Below, piece after piece: positions 1 through 6,327 of a DNA stretch of 14,323 bases. Location: contig USDC01000006.1 in assembly GCA_900553435.1 (NCBI GenBank), positions 1 through 14,323 on the forward strand, given 5' to 3'. The stretch is from an uncultured Mycoplasmatota bacterium. GTDB lineage: Bacteria > Bacillota_I > Bacilli_A > RF39 > UBA660. The notes under the pieces were generated by a model. It had not been told where the DNA came from. It was given only the letters and a program-made list of their open reading frames with translations, and searched no databases. Made by a program: the position numbers and the translations under genes. Each line of letters opens with the position of its first letter. Position 1 is the stretch's first letter.

Positions 1-285
1 TTGGTTGTGTCGTTGGCAACATATGAAGCATTGTTTGATAAAATGATGAGCAATATCAAAGAGGTAAAAGCGCGCGGCGCTACAGTGCTGTCTTTGACTA
101 CGGAAGATAAAACTATCATTGAGAGCGAAACAGACGAAGTGTTTTATATTCCTAATATCAATAGCATGATGGCTCCTTCTTTGGCTGTTTTGCCATTACA
201 GTTATTTGCTTATTATGTAGCGGATAAAAGAGGATGCGACATTGACAAACCTCGCAATCTTGCAAAATCTGTTACAGTGGAATAG
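1..285 (+). CDS. glmS: Glucosamine-fructose-6-phosphate aminotransferase (isomerizing), C-terminal fragment
   Basis: Last 94 codons of GlmS, which makes glucosamine-6-phosphate from fructose-6-phosphate and glutamine, the first step toward UDP-GlcNAc and peptidoglycan. The frame is open at the left edge, so the leading TTG is almost certainly an internal Leu codon and not a start. What is visible is the end of the second SIS (sugar isomerase) domain, ending in the near-invariant tail PRNLAKSVTVE. The glutaminase domain and first SIS domain lie outside the window. Full GlmS is about 600 residues. A guaA-type frame follows 20 bases later. The base composition is clearly richer in GC than the window after about position 950, with codons such as GCG, CGC and GGC that the later genes hardly use. 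It therefore probably belongs to a different genome from the rest (see the junction at 930-962). Confidence 0.93.
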   Translation: MVVSLATYEALFDKMMSNIKEVKARGATVLSLTTEDKTIIESETDEVFYIPNINSMMAPSLAVLPLQLFAYYVADKRGCDIDKPRNLAKSVTVE

Positions 286-305
286 ATAAGATAGGTGGAA
301 CGTAT

Positions 306-1643
306 ATGATAAAAAATGAAGCGGTACTAATTTTGGATTTTGGTGGTCAATATAGCCAGCTGATTGCTCGCAGAGTACGTGATTGCAACGTATTCTGTGA
401 AATCAAACCTTACAATATTTCCGCCGAGGAAATTCAAAAAAACGGATATAAAGGAATCATTTTTTCCGGTGGTCCAAACAGTGTTTATACTGAAAGTGCC
501 CCAAAATGTGATACAAATTTATTTCATCTCGGCATTCCTGTTTTAGGTATTTGCTACGGAGCACAACTAATTGCGGCTACGTTGGGTGGTACAGTGGATA
601 ATAGTGAAGTAAAAGAATACGGCAATACAGAAGTGACTTATCACTGTGATTCTGTGTTATTTCAAGATATTGACAAAACAAGTATTGCATGGATGAGTCA
701 TACGGATTACATTTCTGCTTTACCGGCAGGATTTACTGCTACAGCTACCACATCTCATTGCCCTGTTGCAGCTATGGAGCATTCTGAGAAAAAAATATTT
801 GCGTTGCAATTTCATCCTGAAGTGGAACATTCTGTTGCCGGCAATCAAATATTAAAAAACTTTTTGTATCATGTATGCGGCTGCAAAGGAGATTGGGAAA
901 TGGCTTCCTTTGCAAAAATGAGCATTGAATCTTTAAAAGAAAAAATTGGAGATAAAATAAAAGATGCAGAAGTTTATTATGTTTTTCAAGAAAATGATAA
1001 TATTACTAAATATGTAAGTATTCCTAAAAATAGAATAAAACCTCTTGGAACAGGACATTGTGTATATTCTGCGAAAGATGTTATAAAAGAAAAATTCGCA
1101 GTAATAAATGCCGATGATTTTTATGGAAGAACATCTTTTATGAATTTAAGTAAAGAACTAGACAAGGATAGTAACGATTTTTATATAGTTGGTTATCCTT
1201 TAAATAAGACGATTTCAAATTATGGAAGTGTAAAAAGAGGAGTTTGTAATATTAAGGAAAGTGAAGTAACTTCAATTGATGAATGTGTTATAGAAAAAAA
1301 TAAAGATGTTTATAACGCTAAAGTTATTAACACTGATAAAGAAATTAAAGTAAATGATAATACAATAGTTTCAATGGGAATGTATGGGTTAAACCCTAGT
1401 ATATTTGATTTTATGGAAAAAGATATAATAGAGTTCTTTAACAAATTTAAAGATGATAAAGATAAAGAATATTTTTTACCAGATGTAGTTACTAAAATGA
1501 GTAATGAAAACAAAGTTAAAATAAAAATAATTACTACAAATAGTGATTGGTTTGGAATTACTTATAAAGAAGAATTAGAAAGTGTAAAAGAAAAAATAAG
1601 TAAACTAATAGAAGATAAAGTATATCCTAGTAAATTGTTCTAG
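306..1643 (+). CDS. Chimeric frame: GuaA glutaminase domain joined to the C-terminal part of a nucleotidyltransferase
   Basis: A 445-codon frame built from two unrelated proteins. Residues 1-216 are the class I glutamine amidotransferase domain of GMP synthase (guaA), with the start DFGGQYSQLIARRVR, nucleophile Cys83 in GICYGAQ, His170 and Glu172 in FHPEVEHS, and the linker CGCKGDWEMASF that normally leads into the ATP-pyrophosphatase domain. The expected SGGVDSS P-loop never appears. From about residue 214 the sequence matches the later part of a sugar-phosphate nucleotidyltransferase family of Firmicutes (KPLGTGHCVYSAKDVI, FAVINADDFYG at 264-274, DWFGITYKEE, end YPSKLF), lacking its N-terminal nucleotide-binding region. 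The start ATG at 306 has AGGTGG seven bases upstream. GC falls sharply at the join. Neither enzyme can be complete, so I regard this as an artefact or recombination product and not as a working fusion. Confidence 0.85.
   Translation: MIKNEAVLILDFGGQYSQLIARRVRDCNVFCEIKPYNISAEEIQKNGYKGIIFSGGPNSVYTESAPKCDTNLFHLGIPVLGICYGAQLIAATLGGTVDNSEVKEYGNTEVTYHCDSVLFQDIDKTSIAWMSHTDYISALPAGFTATATTSHCPVAAMEHSEKKIFALQFHPEVEHSVAGNQILKNFLYHVCGCKGDWEMASFAKMSIESLKEKIGDKIKDAEVYYVFQENDNITKYVSIPKNRIKPLGTGHCVYSAKDVIKEKFAVINADDFYGRTSFMNLSKELDKDSNDFYIVGYPLNKTISNYGSVKRGVCNIKESEVTSIDECVIEKNKDVYNAKVINTDKEIKVNDNTIVSMGMYGLNPSIFDFMEKDIIEFFNKFKDDKDKEYFLPDVVTKMSNENKVKIKIITTNSDWFGITYKEELESVKEKISKLIEDKVYPSKLF
930..962. other. Chimeric junction between a moderate-GC segment and an AT-rich genome
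   Basis: Both parent families carry an I-G-D/N-K-type stretch at this point: GuaA reads KEKIGDKK before its P-loop, the nucleotidyltransferase family reads ETIGNRISKH or similar. The bases around 941-956 (A-rich, encoding EKIGDK) are therefore a plausible shared microhomology. Left of it sampled lines are about 33-47% GC; right of it about 20-30%. The break cannot be placed more exactly without the parent sequences. Confidence 0.75.
945..1643 (+). pseudogene. 5'-truncated sugar-phosphate nucleotidyltransferase of the AT-rich genome
   Basis: About 232 codons forming the middle and C-terminal part of a roughly 300-residue nucleotidyltransferase of the MobA/GlmU-like NTP-transferase fold. Proteins of this type couple an NTP to a phosphorylated sugar or similar substrate; the substrate of this family is not known to me. 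Visible conserved stretches are VYYVFQ, the glycine turn before HCVYSAKDVI, the metal- and nucleotide-contacting INADDFYG, RGVC, VSMGMYG, YFLPDVV and the C-terminal YPSKLF. The first 65-70 residues, which should hold the G-G-x-G-x-R nucleotide-binding signature, are replaced by guaA sequence. The terminator at its end and the codon use match the genes downstream, so in the true genome this gene most likely lies just upstream of PFOR. It may well be intact there. Confidence 0.72.
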
Positions 1644-1653
1644 GATATTTTTT
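1622..1653 (+). terminator. Rho-independent terminator overlapping the stop codon
   Basis: Perfect 9-bp stem ATATCCTAG (1622-1630) with CTAGGATAT (1640-1648), 9-nt loop, then T through 1653. The TAG stop at 1641-1643 sits inside the 3' arm. It ends the nucleotidyltransferase transcript. Confidence 0.88.
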
Positions 1654-1658
1654 GTAAA

Positions 1659-1687
1659 TTGTTAAAATTTAAAAAATATTATATAAT
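1659..1687 (+). promoter_or_regulatory. Sigma-A-type promoter of the PFOR gene
   Basis: TTGTTA (1659-1664), 17-bp spacer, TATAAT (1682-1687). It starts five bases after the terminator T-run and leaves a leader of only about a dozen bases before the start codon. The ribosome site is GGGTGAT at 1696-1702. Confidence 0.7.
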
Positions 1688-1705
1688 TTAAAATAGGGTG
1701 ATACG

Positions 1706-4700
1706 ATGAAAGAAATAATGGATGGTAATGAAGCATGTGCAAGAAATGCTTATCTTTTTACTGAAGTTTGTGGAATATATCCTATAACTCCATCAAGTCC
1801 AATGGCAACTTTAACTGATAAATGGAGTAGTGAGGGTAAAAGAAACATACTAGGAGAAAAAGTAAGTGTGGTTGAAATGCAAAGTGAGGCAGGTGTTGCT
1901 GGTTTTATTCATGGTTCACTTCAAGCTGGAAGTCTAACTACTACTTTTACATCATCTCAAGGGCTTCTTTTGATGATACCTAATATGTATAAAATAGCTG
2001 GAGAACTTTTACCGGCAGTAATACATGTGGCCGCACGTTCACTATCAACTCATGCGCTTTCTATTTTTGGAGACCATCAAGATATTTATGCAACAAGAAG
2101 TACGGGATTTGCTTTACTAGCAAGTAGTAGTGTAGAAGATGCATATTATTTATCACTAGTTGCACATTTAAGTGCATTAAGTGGTAGTTTACCATTCATA
2201 CATTTCTTTGATGGATTTAGGACAAGTCATGAGTTAAATGTTGTAGAAACTTTAGAAGAAGATAAAATTAAAAGTTTAGTATCTAAAGAAGATATTAAAA
2301 AGTTTAAGGGAAGAGCTATTAACATAAGAAAAAACATAACTAGAGGAACCAGTCAAACGGAAGACATTTATTTTCAAATGACTGAGGCTAGAAATAAATA
2401 TTATAATGAGTTACCAGATGTTGTAATGAAAAAGATGGAAGAGGTAAATAACATTGCTGGTACAGATTATAAACCTTTTAATTATTATGGAAGCATAAAC
2501 GCAGAACGTGTTATTGTAGCTATGGGAAGTGTAAATAAAACAATAAAGGAAGTAGTAGATGATTTAAATAAAAATGGCGAAGAAGTTGGATTAATTGAAG
2601 TTCATTTATATAGGCCATTTAGTACAAAATATTTTTTAAATGTTTTGCCAAAGAGTGTTTCAAAAATAGCTGTGTTGGATAGAACAAAAGAAGCTGGAAG
2701 TCTTGGAGAACCACTTTACTTAGACGTAAAAGCAGCTCTTGCAAGCGAGGATATAATGGTAATAGGTGGAAGATATGGACTTTCTAGTAAAAATACAACA
2801 CCTGCGCAGATAAAGGCTGTATTTGATAATTTAGATAAACATAAAGTAATAAATAATTTTACAATAGGTATAGAAGATGATGTAACAAATCTAAGTCTTA
2901 AAATACCTAAATACAAATTAAAAAATAAATTTAAAGAAATAAAAGTATTTGGTTTTGGCTCTGATGGAATGGTAAGTGGATGCAAAACAGCATTAAAAGT
3001 AATAGGAAACAGTAAAGAAAATTATGTTCAAGGGTATTTTGAATATGATTCTAAGAAAAGTGGGGGAGTAACTAGTTCTCACTTAAGAATTAATAATGAA
3101 GTAATAAAAGCACCTTATTATGTAGAGGAGCCTAATATAGTTATAGTTAGTAAAGAAAGTTATTTAAATCTTTTTGATTGTTTAAAAGGAATTAAAAAAC
3201 GTGGTATATTAATTCTTAATTCAAATAAATTAGATAGTGAAATAAATAGAATACTTCCTAATAAAGTAAAAGAAGAAATTCAAAATAAAGAAATAAAGTT
3301 TTTTGTAACAAAAGCTGATAAACTAGCAAATAAATATGAATTAAACGGAAAAATTAATATTATTTTAATAAGTTATTTATTAAAAATGGTAGGATGTACA
3401 CATGAAGATTTTGATTATTTTAAAGATTTAATTAGAAAAACATATAGTAACAAAGATGAAAAAATAGTAGAAAATAATATAAATGCAATAGATGAGGCAA
3501 CAAGTTACATAAGACTTTTTGATAAATCAATGTTTACTTTTAGTGAGGAAGAGGAAACTCCTTGTTCAAACATAACAGATTGTATGTTAAAAAGAAGAGG
3601 AGAAGAGTTAAAGGTAAGTGATTTTTTAGAACATGCAGATGGGACTTTTGATGGTGGGACAAGTAAGAGTGATAAAAGAAAAATATCTTCACTTGTACCA
3701 AAATGGAAAAAAGATAAATGTATAGAATGTAATATGTGTGCTTTAGTTTGTCCACACGCAGTAATAAGACCTTTTTCTCTAAAAGAGGAAGAACTTAGTT
3801 ATTATGGTATAACTGAGGCAGAAGCATTAGATAGTTTTGGAGAAGTCGGTAAATATTATTATTTATCAGTTAATGAAGAAAATTGTACTGGTTGTAAGTT
3901 ATGTGAAGAAATTTGTCCTGGAAAAAATGGGGAAAAAGCAATTTATTTTGACATAGAAAATAAAAGACTTAATAAAATAAGTGAAAAATTATTTGAAGAA
4001 GCCAAAAATGAAACAGATTTTAATAAATATACTATAAAAGGTTGTGGGTTTAAAGAACCAGGTTTTGAGTTTCCTGGAGCCTGCGCAGGTTGTGGTGAGA
4101 CATCATACTTAAAGATACTTACACAGCTTTATAAAGATAATATTGTAATAGCTAATGCTACTGGATGCAGTTCGATTTATGGAGCAAGTATGCCAGTAAC
4201 TCCATATAAAGTTCCATGGATAAATTCACTTTTTGAAGATAACGCAGAATTTGGTTTAGGCATTTATTCATCATATGAAGAAAAAAGAGAAAAAATATTA
4301 GAACTTATGTATAAATATAAAGATGAAGTATCAAAAGAAATGAAAGATACATTTAAAAAATGGATTTTAAATATAAATGATTTTGATATTACAAATGAAA
4401 TATATGAAGAGTTTAAAAACAAAGAGGAAAAACTACCAAAAGAAATAGAAGAACTAATAGAATATATCCCAGCAAGAGATGTATGGATTGTTGGAGGAGA
4501 TGGTTGGGCATATGATATTGGTTATGGTGGACTTGACCATGTTTTACACAGTAATAAGAATGTAAAAATATTAATACTTGATAGTGAAGTGTATTCAAAT
4601 ACCGGAGGTCAAAGTAGTAAAGCATCTAAAGAAGGAACTTCTCATGAGTTTTCAAGATTTGGTAAAAAACAAAATAAAAAGGATTTATTTAGAATAATTA

Positions 4701-5122
4701 TGTCAATACCAAATGTTTATGTAGCAAGCGTTAGTTTAAAAGCTAATATGATGCAGACATTAAAAGCATTTAAAGAAGCACATGAACATAATGGTCCATC
4801 AGTTATAATTGCTTATAGTCCATGTATAGAACATGGTATAAAAGGAGGACTTAAAAACTCTATAGAGGAGGAAAAACTTCTAGTAAAATCTGGATATAAT
4901 TTACTTATGAGATATAATCCAAAATTAGAAAAATTAGTGATGGATGAAAAAGAACCAGATTTTGATTTATATGAAAAAGTATTTAAAAATGAATTAAGAT
5001 ATAAAAATACGGAAAAACTAAATGAAGAAGAATACAAAAGGTTATTTAATGAAAATATAGACTTTGCAAAAAAACGTTATAATTATTTTAAAAATATTAG
5101 TGAAATAAAAGAAGAGGAATGA
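1706..5122 (+). CDS. nifJ: Pyruvate:ferredoxin (flavodoxin) oxidoreductase
   Basis: Cytoplasmic PFOR, 1138 residues. It oxidises pyruvate with CoA to acetyl-CoA and CO2 and passes electrons to ferredoxin or flavodoxin, the usual anaerobic replacement for pyruvate dehydrogenase. Domain order is that of the single-chain enzyme. Residues 1-245 are the pyrimidine-binding domain (YPITPSSPMA at 25-34, EMQSEAG). About 260-400 is the transketolase C-terminal-like domain, and 410-600 the gamma domain. The EKR linker leads to a two-cluster ferredoxin domain with Cys672/675/678/682 and Cys727/730/733/737. The C-terminal TPP domain has GDGWAYDIGYGGLDH at 931-945. The proximal cluster ligands Cys793, Cys796, Cys821 and Cys1040 are all present, so the enzyme looks fully active. 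The family is usually about 1170-1200 residues; this one ends early and lacks the extra C-terminal domain seen in Desulfovibrio africanus. The next gene starts one base after the stop. Confidence 0.97.
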   Translation: MKEIMDGNEACARNAYLFTEVCGIYPITPSSPMATLTDKWSSEGKRNILGEKVSVVEMQSEAGVAGFIHGSLQAGSLTTTFTSSQGLLLMIPNMYKIAGELLPAVIHVAARSLSTHALSIFGDHQDIYATRSTGFALLASSSVEDAYYLSLVAHLSALSGSLPFIHFFDGFRTSHELNVVETLEEDKIKSLVSKEDIKKFKGRAINIRKNITRGTSQTEDIYFQMTEARNKYYNELPDVVMKKMEEVNNIAGTDYKPFNYYGSINAERVIVAMGSVNKTIKEVVDDLNKNGEEVGLIEVHLYRPFSTKYFLNVLPKSVSKIAVLDRTKEAGSLGEPLYLDVKAALASEDIMVIGGRYGLSSKNTTPAQIKAVFDNLDKHKVINNFTIGIEDDVTNLSLKIPKYKLKNKFKEIKVFGFGSDGMVSGCKTALKVIGNSKENYVQGYFEYDSKKSGGVTSSHLRINNEVIKAPYYVEEPNIVIVSKESYLNLFDCLKGIKKRGILILNSNKLDSEINRILPNKVKEEIQNKEIKFFVTKADKLANKYELNGKINIILISYLLKMVGCTHEDFDYFKDLIRKTYSNKDEKIVENNINAIDEATSYIRLFDKSMFTFSEEEETPCSNITDCMLKRRGEELKVSDFLEHADGTFDGGTSKSDKRKISSLVPKWKKDKCIECNMCALVCPHAVIRPFSLKEEELSYYGITEAEALDSFGEVGKYYYLSVNEENCTGCKLCEEICPGKNGEKAIYFDIENKRLNKISEKLFEEAKNETDFNKYTIKGCGFKEPGFEFPGACAGCGETSYLKILTQLYKDNIVIANATGCSSIYGASMPVTPYKVPWINSLFEDNAEFGLGIYSSYEEKREKILELMYKYKDEVSKEMKDTFKKWILNINDFDITNEIYEEFKNKEEKLPKEIEELIEYIPARDVWIVGGDGWAYDIGYGGLDHVLHSNKNVKILILDSEVYSNTGGQSSKASKEGTSHEFSRFGKKQNKKDLFRIIMSIPNVYVASVSLKANMMQTLKAFKEAHEHNGPSVIIAYSPCIEHGIKGGLKNSIEEEKLLVKSGYNLLMRYNPKLEKLVMDEKEPDFDLYEKVFKNELRYKNTEKLNEEEYKRLFNENIDFAKKRYNYFKNISEIKEEE

Positions 5123-5123
5123 T

Positions 5124-6119
5124 ATGGAAAAAATATATTTAGTAACTGGTGCGAATGGGCATTTAGGAAGTACTATAATAAATTTACTTCTTAAAGAAAA
5201 GAAAAACATTAGAGCATTTGTTTTAGAAAATGACGTACTTCATTTAGATAAAAAAGTAGAAATAATCAGAGGAAACATCACAGATAAAAAAAGCATTTAT
5301 CCACTTTTTAAAGACTTAGAAAATAAAGAAGTAATTGTTATACATTGTGCAGGAATTGTTACAATCGCATCAAAATTTGACCAAAAAGTATATGATGTTA
5401 ATGTAGTAGGAACTAAAAATATAGCTGATGTTGCTTTAGAGTATAAAGTAAAAAAATTTATACATGTAAGTTCAGTCCATGCGATTGTTGAAGAAAAAAA
5501 TAAAATCATAAAAGAAGTAGATAAATTTTATCCAGATAAAGTAGAAGGACTTTATGCTAAAACAAAAGCAGAAGCTTCTAATTATATCCTTGATATGTCA
5601 AAAAAAGGACTGAATGCAATAGTAGTTCATCCATCAGGGATAATAGGACCAGGTAACTATGGTAAAGGACATTTATCACAATTAATAATTGATTATTTAA
5701 ATAATAGACTTACTGCGATTGTAAAAGGTGGTTATGATTTTGTAGATGTAAGAGACGTCGCAGATGGCATTTTAAAAGCTATAGAAAAAGGAAGAGTAGG
5801 AGAATGCTACATACTTTCAAATAGATATTTTGAAATAAAAGAAATAATAAATTTGCTTCATGAAGTAACAAATCACAAACCAATAAAAACAATACTACCA
5901 AATTGGTTTGCAAAATTAACCGCACCAATTGCTGAATTATATTACAAAATATTAAAACAACCGCCACTTTATACTTCGTATTCAATTTATACGTTAAGTA
6001 CTAACTCACACTTCTCACATGAAAAAGCAACAAAAGAGATAGATTACAATCCAAGGGATATGAAAGAAACTTTAAAAGACACTGTAGACTGGCTTAAAAA
6101 AATTGGAAGAATAAAATAA
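5124..6119 (+). CDS. Extended short-chain dehydrogenase/reductase (NAD-dependent epimerase/dehydratase family)
   Basis: 331 residues with a Rossmann fold. The dinucleotide-binding motif TGANGHLG is at 8-15, HCAG at 74-77, VNVVGT at 92-97, the active-site serine region HVSS at 114-117, and the catalytic pair Tyr144 and Lys148 in YAKTK. HPSGIIGPGNYG at 169-180 and YDFVDVRDVADGI at 204-216 are typical of the dihydroflavonol reductase and 3-beta-HSD-like branch of extended SDRs. It should oxidise or reduce an alcohol, ketone or aldehyde with NAD(P); the substrate cannot be read from sequence. It starts one base after the PFOR stop, with its ribosome site GAGGAATGAT inside the last PFOR codons, so the two are co-transcribed and perhaps translationally coupled. 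A redox role next to PFOR, or reduction of an acetyl-CoA-derived product, is only an inference from position. Confidence 0.88.
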   Translation: MEKIYLVTGANGHLGSTIINLLLKEKKNIRAFVLENDVLHLDKKVEIIRGNITDKKSIYPLFKDLENKEVIVIHCAGIVTIASKFDQKVYDVNVVGTKNIADVALEYKVKKFIHVSSVHAIVEEKNKIIKEVDKFYPDKVEGLYAKTKAEASNYILDMSKKGLNAIVVHPSGIIGPGNYGKGHLSQLIIDYLNNRLTAIVKGGYDFVDVRDVADGILKAIEKGRVGECYILSNRYFEIKEIINLLHEVTNHKPIKTILPNWFAKLTAPIAELYYKILKQPPLYTSYSIYTLSTNSHFSHEKATKEIDYNPRDMKETLKDTVDWLKKIGRIK

Positions 6120-6120
6120 G

Positions 6121-6144
6121 AAACACGGAAAAGCCGTGTTTTTT
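6121..6144 (+). terminator. Rho-independent terminator after the PFOR-SDR unit
   Basis: Stem AAACACGG (6121-6128) with CCGTGTTT (6134-6141), loop AAAAG, T-run to 6144. It begins two bases after the SDR stop codon. The -35 of the next promoter follows directly. Confidence 0.9.
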
Positions 6145-6145
6145 C

Positions 6146-6173
6146 TTGACAGTCGGGGGGGGTATTATATACT
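6146..6173 (+). promoter_or_regulatory. Promoter with a G8 homopolymer in the -35/-10 spacer (distal promoter of the surface gene)
   Basis: Consensus TTGACA (6146-6151), 16-bp spacer, TATACT (6168-6173). The spacer contains eight consecutive G (6155-6162), striking in so AT-rich a genome. Spacer length sets promoter strength, and G-runs slip during replication; one added G would give the optimal 17 bp. No gene lies between this promoter and the surface protein start at 6328, and no strong terminator is visible between them. Confidence 0.65.
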
Positions 6174-6190
6174 TACAGTAAGGTAAGTAT
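6169..6190. promoter_or_regulatory. Perfect inverted repeat over the -10 box, probable operator
   Basis: ATACTTAC (6169-6176), 6-bp centre AGTAAG, GTAAGTAT (6183-6190). The left arm overlaps the -10 hexamer and the right arm covers the expected start site, so a bound protein would block RNA polymerase. It resembles ACTTAC-n-GTAAGT operators that I associate with HxlR/MarR-type regulators in Firmicutes; the regulator is not encoded in the window. The outer arms could also form an RNA hairpin only if transcription began upstream. Confidence 0.55.
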
Positions 6191-6235
6191 AAGAAAAATA
6201 AGACAAAAAAACATATTTTTAAAAAATACGTGTTC

Positions 6236-6264
6236 TTGTACACAACATGTAATTAAGTTATAAT
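6236..6264 (+). promoter_or_regulatory. Proximal promoter of the surface protein gene
   Basis: TTGTAC (6236-6241), 17-bp spacer, TATAAT (6259-6264), giving a start near 6271 and a leader of about 57 bases. This is the simplest promoter for the gene at 6328. Confidence 0.7.
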
Positions 6265-6327
6265 ATAAATAACAATATATGACAATATTCTTATACTAAA
6301 AAATATGTAATATTCTAGGAGAAGATA

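Noticed and set aside
306..1643. A real GuaA-nucleotidyltransferase fusion enzyme
   Set aside because: Both halves lack an essential catalytic domain, and the composition changes at the join; a chimera explains this better.
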